A stretch of 64,000 bases of DNA from R-RK-3 sp963842775 (GCA_963842775.1 CAWJHQ010000016.1:372001-436000), one strand, 5' to 3'; shown: positions 28,189 through 37,676, counted from the first letter of the stretch. Translations and numbers: made by a program. Notes: generated from the letters alone by a model not told the origin.

Positions 28189-28714
28189 CGATACGTCTTT
28201 GCCGCTTCCTATGCAGCTCGAGGAAGACATATTTGTCATTCGTGCGGCGGCAGGCGAAGACGCTCACCGATTAGATGCTTCCCGTAGGGATTTCTATCAG
28301 ACGCAAATCGCGGCTGGGTGGCTCGACGTGCCGTCCAACCTGAATGAATGGGTGAAGCAGAGCACCGCCGGAATCATCGCGGGACCACGCAACTTTGTCT
28401 TTCTGTCCGAGAACGCCGAGGGGCTGGCGGGCTATGTCTTTGCCGCCACGAAGCTTGTGCCAAACAGCGGCACGCCAATGATCGCCTCGATCGAGGAAAT
28501 TTATGTCGCTCCGCAGCATCGCGGCCTGGGCCTTGCGCGGCGGTTGTTTGAAACGGCGCTGATAAGTTGCAGGTCGAGGCGAGCTGACCGCGTTCAGTTG
28601 CGCATATTGGCCCAAAATACGGCTGGCAGGAAGTTCTGGTCCGGCCTCGGCTTTCGGGAAAACGTTGTCATCTGCGAGCTTGAGCAGGCGAAGCACGATA
28701 AATCCGTATTTTAA
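28175..28714 (+). CDS. GNAT-family N-acyltransferase
   Basis: A 179-residue protein with one GNAT domain (about residues 20-172). The acyl-CoA/pantetheine loop is APQHRGLGLARRLFETAL (Q/R-x-x-G-x-G/A pattern), preceded by the beta strand SIEEIYV and followed by VQLRILAQNTAGRKFWSGLG, typical of the family. ATG 28175 overlaps the end of the carrier-protein gene by 14 bases, so the two are probably co-translated. The overlap suggests it could take its acyl group from the carrier protein, but this is inference; acetyl-CoA is the default donor. Confidence 0.85.
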   Translation: MSPLSDTSLPLPMQLEEDIFVIRAAAGEDAHRLDASRRDFYQTQIAAGWLDVPSNLNEWVKQSTAGIIAGPRNFVFLSENAEGLAGYVFAATKLVPNSGTPMIASIEEIYVAPQHRGLGLARRLFETALISCRSRRADRVQLRILAQNTAGRKFWSGLGFRENVVICELEQAKHDKSVF

Positions 28715-28742
28715 AAACAATTGATTTCAAATAAATCAGTCT

Positions 28743-30293
28743 TTGACCCTTGCTGGGCGGCTCCTGCGGAGTGCCCGAGACCACGCGTCCCGTCCAGCCG
28801 TCTGGCTTGATGGATGCCATTTTTCCTATGAAGCGCTTTTTGCCCATGCGGCGGGAGTGGCAAGGCGTATGAACGAACGCCTCGCGCCGGATGCGCCCGT
28901 TGGGATTCTCTGCCAACGCAGCTTCCCCGCGCTTCTAGGCGTGCTGGCGGCGGTGCTCTCGGGCAGGCCTTATGTGCCGCTCAACCCTGGTTTTCCGAAG
29001 GACCGGCACGCCCTGGTCATCCAGGCGGCAAAGCCTGACGCGATTGTCTACGATTGGGACACGCAGGACCGTGCCAGCCAATTGCAGCCGTTGCTTGGCG
29101 GACCGGCTATTCTGATCGGGCCTCAGGCCGGCGACCCGCTTTCGCTTAGGGACGGGGGCGAGACAATTCCCCCGGCCTCGCTGCCATCGGAACCCGTACC
29201 GACAGGCGATACGACGCTTTATCTGATGTTCACATCCGGGACGACCGGCGTTCCCAAGGGGGTTCGCGTGCTTGACCGGAATGTATGCGCCTATCTCGAT
29301 GGCATCGGAAAAATCATACAACTGACCCCAGCGGACCGGTGCAGCCACTTGTTCGATCTCTCCTTCGACCTGTCCGTCCACGACCTGTTCGTGACATGGA
29401 CTGAGGGAGCCGAATTGTTCGTTCTCCCCAAGGCAAGGACCATGGAGACCGTCGCCTTCGCGCGGGAGAACGAGCTCACCACATGGTTCTCGGTCCCTTC
29501 CACCGCTGCATTCGCCAGCCGGCTGGGACAGGTGAAATCAGGAGCGATCCCCTCCCTGCGACTGAGCCTTTTTTGCGGCGAGCCGCTTCCCGTGCGCCTT
29601 GCCCGCGAATGGGCCGCGGTCTCTCCAAAGGCCGAACTCTGGAACCTCTACGGTCCGACCGAAGCCACCATCGCATTAACCGCATACCGGCTCCGCGAAG
29701 ATGCTGATCTCGGCGATCTGGTCACGATCCCTCTGGGACGACCGCTGGCGGGCCAGCAGGTGAGTGTCATAGGGCAGGACGGAGCAGAGATCGAAGCGGA
29801 CGGGGAAGGTGAACTGTTGCTTGGTGGCAGCCAGGTGACCCCCGGCTATATCAACAATCCTGACGCCAACGCGTCCAAGTTCTTCGAGGACGTTCGGCAC
29901 TCAGCCCGAACGCGCTGGTACCGCACCGGCGATCTGGTCACTTTGTCCAGCACGCATGGCATCGTTTTTCGGGGCCGTATCGACGATCAGGTCAAGATCA
30001 ACGGGTACCGCGTCGAACTGCTGGAAATCGACGAAGCCTTGCGCCACGCCGCTGAGAGTCAGCAGGTCGCGGCACTGCCTTGGCCGGTGAGTGAGGCCGG
30101 TACGTCGGATCAAATCATTGCCTTCATATGCGGGTCAGCTGTCGAGCCGGCAGAGATACGCAAGCGATGCCGCGTGACTTTGCCGGCTTACATGGTTCCA
30201 CGGCGGATTATCGCGATCGAGGCCATGCCCCTCAATGCCAGCGGCAAGATCGATCGCCGTGCACTTCAGGACCTTCTCGCTAAGGGCGCTTAG
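28743..30293 (+). CDS. Amino-acid adenylation enzyme (DltA/NRPS A-domain type)
   Basis: A 516-residue stand-alone adenylation domain. Core motifs are in order: A3 LMFTSGTTGVPKGV, A5 NLYGPTEATI, A7 YRTGDLV, A8 RGRIDDQVKINGYRVE, A10 PLNASGKIDRR with the catalytic lysine. In the A4 region SFDLSVHDLF carries the aspartate that in amino-acid-activating domains binds the alpha-amino group, so an amino acid is a likely substrate, as in DltA. There is no condensation, thioesterase or fused carrier domain. TTG 28743 is the only start codon in a window after an in-frame stop. It ends the cassette before a strong terminator. Confidence 0.87.
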   Translation: MTLAGRLLRSARDHASRPAVWLDGCHFSYEALFAHAAGVARRMNERLAPDAPVGILCQRSFPALLGVLAAVLSGRPYVPLNPGFPKDRHALVIQAAKPDAIVYDWDTQDRASQLQPLLGGPAILIGPQAGDPLSLRDGGETIPPASLPSEPVPTGDTTLYLMFTSGTTGVPKGVRVLDRNVCAYLDGIGKIIQLTPADRCSHLFDLSFDLSVHDLFVTWTEGAELFVLPKARTMETVAFARENELTTWFSVPSTAAFASRLGQVKSGAIPSLRLSLFCGEPLPVRLAREWAAVSPKAELWNLYGPTEATIALTAYRLREDADLGDLVTIPLGRPLAGQQVSVIGQDGAEIEADGEGELLLGGSQVTPGYINNPDANASKFFEDVRHSARTRWYRTGDLVTLSSTHGIVFRGRIDDQVKINGYRVELLEIDEALRHAAESQQVAALPWPVSEAGTSDQIIAFICGSAVEPAEIRKRCRVTLPAYMVPRRIIAIEAMPLNASGKIDRRALQDLLAKGA

Positions 30294-30306
30294 AGCGGAT
30301 CACATG

Positions 30307-30330
30307 AAGCCCGCTCTTTTCAGCGGGCTT
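30307..30330 (+). terminator. Rho-independent terminator after the adenylation gene
   Basis: AAGCCCGCT-CTTTTC-AGCGGGCTT forms a nine-pair stem followed by TGTTTG. It lies 14 bases after the adenylation gene stop and just before the end of the convergent membrane-protein gene. Confidence 0.8.
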
Positions 30331-30338
30331 TGTTTGCC

Positions 30339-30848
30339 TCACGCGGGATATCCGCCTCCGAAACTATTGGGGTGGAACCTCCTGACCGCAAGGAACCCGA
30401 GGACCACGAATATAAGAAGGACCGTGGTTTGTGCGACTATGAATGGCGGTTCGGATTGTGTCGGCGCCAGCGGCTGAAGGAAGGATAGCTTCTGGAACGC
30501 CTGCACGACCCCGACGAATACATTCAGATAAAGCGAAACCACCGCGCTGATCACATAGATCGAGCGCCAGGCGCCGCCAAGGCGAAAGACGTAAAGTCCC
30601 GCAATCGCCGCCGCGAGCACCACAAGCGATATGCCGCCGACAATATGGGCCGGCGTGACGCTGGTCGATGGAAACATGAACCCGGTCACGCTTGTCAGCA
30701 CGGTAGTCGCAAGGAAGAGCGCGGTCATGCCCGGAGAATTTCGACCGTCCAACATGGCGAACAGCACGACGATCCCAGATAAAATTCCGATCAAGCTGAT
30801 GACGGTATGAAGCAGGGTAAAATTTTCCAAAGACAGTCCAAGAATCAT
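30339..30848 (-). CDS. Hypothetical four-helix membrane protein
   Basis: Unrecognised 169-residue inner-membrane protein with four to five hydrophobic segments: residues 8-30, 38-60, 68-88, 98-118 and 135-158. A conserved-looking motif is TPAHIVGGISLVVL. ATG 30848 follows GGGGAG at eight bases. It is convergent with the adenylation gene and shares its terminator region. No function is assigned. Confidence 0.7.
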   Translation of the reverse strand: MILGLSLENFTLLHTVISLIGILSGIVVLFAMLDGRNSPGMTALFLATTVLTSVTGFMFPSTSVTPAHIVGGISLVVLAAAIAGLYVFRLGGAWRSIYVISAVVSLYLNVFVGVVQAFQKLSFLQPLAPTQSEPPFIVAQTTVLLIFVVLGFLAVRRFHPNSFGGGYPA

Positions 30849-30923
30849 GGCACGCGCTCCCCTTGATGGCCGAAGAGATCATACGCCGTTGTCAGAGCAT
30901 TCGCCATAATTGCGCGGCAGGGG

Positions 30924-31415
30924 TTATTCGAGCGGCAATCCCGGATCATATTTCGCCGCGCGTATGGCGAGCGCGGTGCGAACATGATCGACGTTGGGCG
31001 CCGCCGTCAAATCGCGGATGACGAAATTCTGGAATGACGTGAGGTCCGGCGCGACGCATTTCAGCATGAAGTCGATGTCGCCTGAGAGCATCGCGCATTC
31101 CCGCACGAACTCCCATGAGCGCACCCGCGCTTCGAAGGCGGCAAGGTCGGCTTCGGCCTGGCTTGTCAGGCGAACCATCGCATAGGCCTCGACGTCGAAG
31201 CCGAGCAGCTTGGGATTGAGCCTGGCATGATAGCCGAGAATGAAGCCCGCCTTTTCGAGCGCCCGCACGCGTCGCAAGCATGGCGCCGCCGAAATCCCCA
31301 CCCGGCTGGCAAGTTCCACATTCGTCATGCGGCCATCGGCCTGCAATTCCTTGAGGATCAGCCAGTCGATGCGATCAAGTTTGATCCAGCTCGGCGGTTC
31401 GCGCCTCATCTTCAT
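30924..31415 (-). CDS. Lrp/AsnC family transcriptional regulator
   Basis: A 163-residue feast/famine regulator. The N-terminal HTH (about 12-60) reads LDRIDWLILKELQADGRMTN and ELASRVGISAAPCLRRVRAL; the C-terminal RAM/ligand domain (about 75-155) includes MLSGDIDFMLKCVAPDL. The ligand is presumably an amino acid. ATG 31415 has AGAGG five bases upstream. It is divergent from an ELM1-like gene, and the shared 200-base gap contains strong inverted repeats that may be operators. Confidence 0.92.
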   Translation of the reverse strand: MKMRREPPSWIKLDRIDWLILKELQADGRMTNVELASRVGISAAPCLRRVRALEKAGFILGYHARLNPKLLGFDVEAYAMVRLTSQAEADLAAFEARVRSWEFVRECAMLSGDIDFMLKCVAPDLTSFQNFVIRDLTAAPNVDHVRTALAIRAAKYDPGLPLE

Positions 31416-31444
31416 GCTTGGCCTCTTTGCGCGAGAGCGCTAAG

Positions 31445-31547
31445 CAGAGTTCCCAAAAGTGGCCTTCCCGGTTTTGGGAAAAAAACTCTGCGAAAACAAA
31501 CGAATCTAAGCAGACATTCGTTGGGTAACCAAGGAATGTCTGCTTAG
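31445..31547. promoter_or_regulatory. Two inverted repeats in the lrp-elm1 divergent region
   Basis: At 31506-31547 CTAAGCAGACATTC pairs perfectly with GAATGTCTGCTTAG, enclosing TTGG-GTAA-CCAA. At 31445-31490 CAGAGTT and CCCAAAA pair with TTTTGGG and AACTCTG with an A-rich bulge. The word TAAGCAGA occurs at the left arm of both (31441 and 31507). They may be operator sites or a transcript hairpin. Confidence 0.6.
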
Positions 31548-31616
31548 GACAGGGCGAACCGCCCACTCAGCGACATTAGCGGGCGCTGCGCAACAAATGA
31601 ACAAATCAGAGCGTCA

Positions 31617-32654
31617 ATGAGTGAATTTCTTGCGCAAAACCGGACGGTGCAGGACCGCGACGATGGAGCGGGGCAACGACTGGCGGGGCATCGCGCCTGG
31701 ATCATATCCGATGGCGTCGCGGGGCATCTGGCGATCACGCGGGGCATCGCCGAAACGCTCGGGCATGTTGACGGAAATTAAAGCTGTCGCTCCCGGTTTT
31801 CCCTGGCGGCATCTCGCACCGAACGGCCCAGCCGATCCGTCCCAGCTGAAAGCGATGCTTGCCGAACCTTTGCCGGAACTGGTGCTGGGCGCCGGTCGTC
31901 AGACCGTGCCCTTCGTCCGCGCACTGAAGCGCGCAGGCAAAGGCCGCGTCTTCACGATCCTTTTCCAATCGCCGCGGGCCGGCGCAAACAGCGCGCACCT
32001 CATCTGGGCCCCTTCGCATGACCGGCTTGCGTGGCCCGAACGTCATCACCACCCTGACGCCGCCGCATCGCTTCACGGCGGCCGCGCTTACGGATTTGCG
32101 AACGCGCATCCCGGCAGAAATCGCCGCGCTTCCTGGCCCACGCGTCGCGGTGCTGCTCGGCGGACCGGGCGCCGGGTATGTGTATGACGACGCGACGATC
32201 CAACGATTCGCGGCGATCATCGGGCGCGTTGCGGCACTTGCCGGCAGCCTGCTGATCACGCCCTCGCGACGCACTCCGCCCGCTTTGCTTGCGGCTGTCG
32301 ATGCGGCAACCAAGGCCAATCCGCGCATCCTTTGGCGCGGCGAGGGCGAAAACCCCTATCCGGACTTTCTCGCCAATGCCGATCTGTTCGTCGTTCCCGC
32401 CGATTCGGTGAACATGGCGGGCGAAGCCTGCGCCACGGGCAAGCCGGTCTATGTCTTCACGCCGCCGGGTGGGCGCGGAAAATTCCACCGTTTCCACGCC
32501 GCCTTGCAAGCGCATGGCGCGACCCGGCCGCTCGACGAGCCTCCCCTCGCTCTGGACGCTTGGAGCTACGAGCCGCTTACGCTCCGCCGAGCAGGTCGCG
32601 GCCGAAATCGAGGCGCGGTGGCAAACTTTCCGGTCGACAACGTCAAGCCCTTGA
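31617..32654 (+). CDS. Mitochondrial-fission ELM1-like protein, three frameshifts
   Basis: A DUF1022/ELM1-family protein of about 345 residues, resembling a glycosyltransferase-like fold; the bacterial role is unknown. The frame changes by one extra base at 31764, 32029 and 32579. The parts read WIISDGVAGHLAITRGIAET; EIKAVAPGFPWRHLAP and LVLGAGRQTVPFVRAL; GPNVITTLTPPHRF, VAVLLGGPGAGY and SVNMAGEACATGKPVYVF; and SAEQVAAEIEARW. All parts are well kept, so insertion errors are likelier than decay, although three in one gene allow the pseudogene reading. It precedes trxB, its usual neighbour. Confidence 0.8.
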
Positions 32655-32730
32655 CCAGCAAAGGCTTGTCAGCGCGGTCAACATTTCTTACCTCTGCGGT
32701 CGGGCAATCATCATGGGAATCGGAGGCAGC

Positions 32731-33693
32731 ATGTCGGTGCGCCACGAAAGGCTGATCATCATCGGGTCCGGGCCGGCCGGATATACGGCGGCGGTCTATG
32801 CCGCGCGTGCGATGCTGAATCCCCTGCTGATCGAGGGCATCCAGCCGGGCGGTCAGCTCACCATCACCACCGATGTGGAAAACTATCCCGGCTTCGCCGA
32901 GGTGATCCAGGGCCCGTGGCTGATGGAGCAGATGCGCGCTCAGGCGCAGCATGTTGGCACCCAGATCATCGCGGAACATATTTCCGAGGTGAATTTCTCA
33001 CGCCGGCCCTTCCATTTGAAGGCTGATAGCGGCGCCGAATTCACGGCCGACGCCGTCGTGATCGCCACGGGCGCGCAGGCGCGCTGGCTAGGTCTCGCGA
33101 GTGAGAGCAAATTCCAAGGTTTCGGCGTGTCCGCTTGCGCCACTTGCGATGGCTTCTTTTATCGCGGCAAGGAGGTGCTGGTGATCGGCGGCGGCAACAC
33201 CGCCGTGGAGGAAGCCCTTTTTCTCACCAACCATGCCAGGAAGGTCACGCTGGTCCACCGCCGCGGCGACCTCCGCGCCGAGCGCATCCTGCAGAAACGG
33301 CTTTTCGAGCACGAAAAAATCGATGTCATCTGGGATTCCGCCCTTGAAGAGGTTCTGGGGAATGAAGGGCCGCTCGGTGTAACCGGCGCGCGCCTGAAGA
33401 ACCTGAAAACCGGCGTTATCTCGGAAGTGGCTGCGGACGGCATATTCATCGCCATCGGCCATTCGCCTGCGACGGAAATATTCAAGGGGCAGGTCGCGAT
33501 GAAGCCAAATGGTTATATCATCGTTGCGCCGCACTCCACCGCGACGAATATTCCGGGCGTTTTCGCCGCCGGCGACGTTGCCGACGAAATCTACCGCCAG
33601 GCCGTCACCGCGGCGGGGATGGGCTGCATGGCGGCGCTCGAAGCGGAGAAATTTCTTGCCGGCCTGGAAGTCCACAGCCAGGCAGCCGAATAA
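32731..33693 (+). CDS. trxB: Thioredoxin-disulfide reductase
   Basis: TrxB is the FAD enzyme that reduces thioredoxin with NADPH. The 320-residue product has the FAD-binding IIIGSGPAGYTAAVYAARA, the redox-active CATC in SACATCDGFFYRGK, the NADPH-binding VIGGGNTAVEEALFL and the C-terminal FAAGDVADEIYRQAVTAAG. ATG 32731 is preferred to 32713 because GGAGG lies at 32722-32726. LysR follows after 33 bases, a common order in Rhizobiales. Confidence 0.95.
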   Translation: MSVRHERLIIIGSGPAGYTAAVYAARAMLNPLLIEGIQPGGQLTITTDVENYPGFAEVIQGPWLMEQMRAQAQHVGTQIIAEHISEVNFSRRPFHLKADSGAEFTADAVVIATGAQARWLGLASESKFQGFGVSACATCDGFFYRGKEVLVIGGGNTAVEEALFLTNHARKVTLVHRRGDLRAERILQKRLFEHEKIDVIWDSALEEVLGNEGPLGVTGARLKNLKTGVISEVAADGIFIAIGHSPATEIFKGQVAMKPNGYIIVAPHSTATNIPGVFAAGDVADEIYRQAVTAAGMGCMAALEAEKFLAGLEVHSQAAE

Positions 33694-33726
33694 TGCCGGG
33701 GAGGCGGATACATATCATGCTGTTCC

Positions 33727-34624
33727 ATGGACTGGGATAAGCTTCGAATATTCCACGCGGCGGCTGAGGCCGGCAGCTTCACTCACGCAGGTGAAACGCT
33801 GAATATGAGCCAGTCGGCGGTCAGCCGTCAGGTCAGCGCGCTTGAGCGGGAGCTGCATGCGGCGCTGTTTCACCGCCATGCGCGCGGGCTGGTGCTGACC
33901 GAGCAGGGCGAGCTGCTTTATCGGACCGCGCAGGAAGTGTTCATGAAGCTGGCTTCGGCGGAAATTCTGCTGTCGGATTCGCGCGGTAAGCCGAGCGGCG
34001 ATCTGAAAATCACCACCACGGTTACGCTCGGCACCATGTGGCTGACTCCGCGACTCGGAGAATTCATGAGTCTTTACCCGGACATCCGGGTGCAGCTCAT
34101 TCTCAATGACGAGGAGCTGGACCTCGGCATGCGCGAAGCCGATATCGCGATCCGCTTCCAGCCCCCCTCGCAGAACGATCTGATCCGGCGCAAGCTTTTC
34201 ACGGTGCATAATCATGTCTACGCTTCGGTTGATTATGTAAAAAAACATGGTGCACCGCGCACATTCGCCGATCTGGACCGGCACCGGTTCATGACCTATG
34301 GCAGTACCGCGCCGCCGCATTTGCGCCGTATCAATTGGCTGGAAACGGCGGGCCGCGAAAACGGCATGCCGCCGCGCACGGCTGCATTGCAGATCAACAA
34401 CGTGCTCGGCTTGATAGAGGGGGTGCGGCGCGGGCTCGGCATCGCGGTCTTGCCCGATTACGTCGCCAAGGACGATTCGCGCATCGTTGCCGTGCTCGAA
34501 GGTGAGGAAAGCGTGCCGGCCTTCGACACTTATTTCGTCTATCCCGGAGGAAATGAAAGCGTCGAAGCGCGTCGACGTTTTCCGCGACTTCATGGTGGCT
34601 AAGGCTCGAGAATGGTCTTTTTGA
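33727..34624 (+). CDS. LysR-family transcriptional regulator, frameshifted at the end
   Basis: A LysR-type regulator of about 298 residues. The winged HTH (1-60) reads AAAEAGSFTHAGETLNMSQS; the effector domain follows (about 90-290). In the open frame the C-terminus ends as EARRRFPRLHGG at 34602, but removing one G at 34564 gives KRVDVFRDFMVAKAREWSF with a stop at 34622-34624, which fits the family. The target is unknown; the neighbourhood with trxB suggests but does not prove a redox link. Its 3' end overlaps the convergent phosphoesterase gene. Confidence 0.88.
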
Positions 34625-35166
34625 CCGGCCGGGGACGCTCGCCGGCGAACGGATCTTGCCTGCGCGGCAAACACCGCTTCGATCTCCTCGAACTGCCATG
34701 GCCGGAAACGGTTGGAATCAACGCCCACATCAAGGCTGTACCCGACCGGCTCGTGATTGAGCCGGCCATGCACATGTCCGAAGAAATGCCACGCGCCGCG
34801 CCAGCAGCCGTGCCATTCGCGCATCGGATAGTGGCAGAGCACGATCGCCATGCCGTTCACGCTGATCTCCCTGAGCTGCCTGACCGAGGCAAAGATGCCG
34901 GAGTGACGTTTCAGCGTCGCACCGTCGTGATTGCCGGCGATCAGATGCACTTCGCCGTTCAGCTCTGCCAGATAGTCTGGCGCGGGGCGCGCGTTGCGGA
35001 AGCAGAAATCGCCGAGATGGTAGACGGTATCGCGCGGCGCGATCACGGCATTCCATTCCTCGATCAGCGCCGCATCCATTTCCTCCACCGATCGGAAAGG
35101 CCGCCGGCTGAGCTTGAGCATCGCTGCATGGCCGAAATGGGTGTCCGAAGTGAAATAGATAGCCAT
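34599..35166 (-). CDS. Metallophosphoesterase family protein, frameshifted at the end
   Basis: A calcineurin-like phosphoesterase of about 188 residues. Metal-binding motifs are complete: SDTHFGH, YHLGDFCF, LIAGNHDG, LCHYPM and FGHVHGRL. The frame stays open far beyond the family length, across the opposite strand of lysR, to 33715. An extra base near 34656 explains this: in the next frame the protein ends DPFAGERPRPVKKTILEP at a TAG (34599-34601). The substrate is unknown. tlpA lies upstream on the same strand, ending four bases before this start. Confidence 0.82.
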
Positions 35167-35169
35167 GGG

Positions 35170-35834
35170 CTAACCATCGCCCGGCTTCGCAATTGCCGCG
35201 CGGATCATCGCTCCCGCTTCGGGCAGAATCCCATTCGGCCGATCCGGCGAGCCGGGCGATTTCGCGGCCCTGCCTATCGACGAGGACGCTGAGCGGCAGG
35301 CCGGGTACGCGCAGCGTCTGCATGAGGGTGCTGCCGCGATCGAGATACAGATCGAGATTTTTAAGGCCGTTCGAGGTGAGAAACTGGCGCGGCTTTTCCG
35401 GTCCGGTCCGGTCGAGGCTGATCGGCAGCACGGCGAAATCTGCGCCGCCGAGTTTGGCCTGAAGCCGGTCGAGACTGGGCATTTCGTGCTTGCAGGGAGC
35501 GCACCACGTCGCCCAGAGATTGATGAGAACGACTTTTCCCCGCCACTCGGCGAGATTGCGGTCGCGGCCTTCGCCGTCCGTGAAGGCGATATCCGGCAGC
35601 GCTGTGGCTGGCTCGACGCGGACGAGTTTTTCCAATCCGCTCGGCTTGCCGGCATCGCCGGCGGCGTCCTCCGTGGTTACGATTTTCGCCGGCTGGCCGC
35701 CGTCCGGCGCGGCGACGAAGCGACATGACGGCGAAACCAGCGATTGCCGCGAGCGCCGCGGCAAGGATATAGATGGGCATCGCGCCGAAGCGCCCAGGGG
35801 CCGGGGACGGCGCGGCATTATGATCGTCGGTCAT
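35170..35834 (-). CDS. tlpA: TlpA-like thiol:disulfide interchange protein, two frameshifts
   Basis: A membrane-anchored periplasmic thioredoxin-like protein. The N-terminal anchor is YILAAALAAIAGFAV; the thioredoxin domain has the redox motif WATWCAPCKHEMPS and the cis-proline region GLPLSVLVDRQG. One extra base near 35726 separates anchor and domain, and another at 35224 separates the last 16 residues (PEAGAMIRAAIAKPGDG). With both removed the protein has about 220 residues. TlpA proteins support cytochrome c and oxidase maturation; here that role is inferred. It is divergent from argH with 23 bases between the start codons. Confidence 0.85.
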
Positions 35835-35857
35835 CTCAAGCTGCTGCAACCATTGCC

Positions 35858-37247
35858 ATGACAAACAAAATGTGGGGCGGGCGCTTCGCTTCCGGTCCCG
35901 CCGAAATCATGGAGGAAATCAACGCCTCCATCGGCTTCGACCGCCGCCTCTACGCTCAAGACATAGAAGGTTCGACCGCCCATGCCAACATGTTGGCGCG
36001 GTGCGGCGTGATTTCCGAGGCCGACGCCAAAGCGATTGCCGAGGGGCTTGCCGCAATAAAGGCCGAGATCGACGGCGGTGCGTTCACCTTTTCGCGCGCG
36101 CTTGAAGATATCCACTTGAATATCGAGTCCCGCCTGAAGGAACTGATCGGCGACGCCGCCGGGCGGCTGCATACCGCCCGCTCCCGCAACGATCAGGTGG
36201 CGACCGATTTCCGGCTCTATATTCGCGACAGCGCCGATCATCTGGACGGCCAGCTTGCCGGCCTGCAACGCGCGCTCGCGGAGAAGGCCGTGAGCCATGC
36301 CGCGACAGTGATGCCTGGCTTTACGCATTTGCAAACCGCCCAGCCGGTCACGTTCGGCCACCACTGCCTCGCCTATGTGGAGATGCTGGCGCGCGACCGG
36401 GGCCGGCTGGCCGATGCGCGGCGGCGGCTCAACGAATTGCCGCTCGGCGCGGCGGCGCTCGCCGGAACGTCATTCCCGATCGACCGCGATATGACCTCCG
36501 CCGCGCTCGGCTTCGACCGGCCGATGGCCAATTCGCTCGATGCCGTCTCCGCCCGCGACTTCGTTCTTGAGGTGCTGGCAGCCGCCACCATCTGCGCCAC
36601 GCATCTTTCGCGCCTCGCCGAGGAAATCGTCATCTGGTGCTCGGCGGATTTCGGCTTCGTCCGCCTCAGCGACAAATTCACCACCGGCTCCTCGATCATG
36701 CCGCAAAAGCGCAATCCGGATGCCGCAGAACTGGTGCGCGCCAAGCTGGGCCGGGTCGCGGGCGCGTTCAACGCCCTGACGCTGGTGATGAAGGGGCTGC
36801 CGCTGGCCTATTCCAAGGACATGCAGGAGGACAAGGAACTGACCTTCGACGCGCTCGACACGCTCTCGCTGATGCTGGCGGCCATGACCGGCATGATCAG
36901 CGATCTCACTGTGAATGCCGACCGCATGAGGCTTGCGGCGCAGCGCGGCTATTCCACCGCGACCGACCTCGCCGACTGGCTGGTGCGCGAGCTTGGGATG
37001 CCTTTCCGTGACGCGCATCATGTAACCGGGCGTATCGTGAAGCTCGCCGAAGACAAGGGCGTGGGGCTCGATGCCCTGAGCCTCGCCGAGATGCAAAGCG
37101 CCGAGCCGCGCATCTCGGAAGCGGTATTTTCGGTGCTGAGCGTGGAGAATTCCGTCGCCAGCCGCCGCAGCTTTGGGGGCACAGCGCCGGAAAATGTCGC
37201 CGCCGCGGCAGCGGAAATGGCTGAATCGTCTGGTAGCAGAGGGCTAA
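35858..37247 (+). CDS. argH: Argininosuccinate lyase, frameshifted at the end
   Basis: ArgH splits argininosuccinate to arginine and fumarate. ATG 35858 gives MTNKMWGGRFASGPAEIMEE. Family signatures are HTARSRNDQVATDFRLYI, GFTHLQTAQPVTFGHH and the catalytic GSSIMPQKRNPDAAELVR. The frame ends in an unusual alanine-rich tail at 37312; removing one G at 37205 instead gives RQRKWLNRLVAEG and a TAA at 37245-37247, which matches the usual C-terminus. The following small lipoprotein and lysA are its standard partners. Confidence 0.93.
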
Positions 37248-37311
37248 TCGCGCTACAAAAAGCCAAATTTCGCCTTTCTAATTCCGGCGCAAAGGCGAGA
37301 CGGGGGACTTG

Positions 37312-37533
37312 ATGAGCCGCAGCTTGAAACTTATCACCATTCTGGCGTGTGCCACGCTCGCCCTTTCCGCTTGCGGAAAGCGCGGCGCGCTTGAGCCGCC
37401 GCCGGGCGATAATGGTGAGCCTGCCCCGCGCGTGAAACACTCGGGCGCCACCAAGAAAGATAAAGAAGGCTACGTTCATTCGAGATCCTCTGGCGAGCAT
37501 CGGCCCTTCGTTCTGGACGGTTTGCTGCGCTAG
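37312..37533 (+). CDS. lptM: LptM-like small lipoprotein
   Basis: A 73-residue lipoprotein with signal peptide LKLITILACATLALSAC; the cysteine of the LSAC lipobox at about residue 21 would be lipidated. The mature start CGKRGALEPPPGD is typical of LptM (YifL), which in enterobacteria assists assembly of the LptDE lipopolysaccharide translocon. The identity rests on motif and on its conserved place between argH and lysA. ATG 37312 was chosen over a TTG at 37309. Confidence 0.83.
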   Translation: MSRSLKLITILACATLALSACGKRGALEPPPGDNGEPAPRVKHSGATKKDKEGYVHSRSSGEHRPFVLDGLLR

Positions 37534-37676
37534 CGTGTTCACATGCGCGACCGGATCGCCGATGATCGCGCTCTCGCCAAACGGCGGATTTTCAAGCTAA
37601 GCTCATTCCGCGCTTGACGCTTCTTCAGTGCTGCCGCTATCTGCAGCGCTGGCCTCCTGCCGTGATGTGATCGCGA

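Noticed and set aside
31617..32654. Calling the ELM1-like gene a pseudogene
   Set aside because: It has three breaks, but all are single-base insertions like those in essential genes of the window, and the coding sequence between them is intact.
33715..35166. A 483-residue open frame beginning as a phosphoesterase
   Set aside because: The family domain ends near residue 170; beyond that the frame is antisense to lysR. One extra base near 34656 hides the real stop at 34599-34601.
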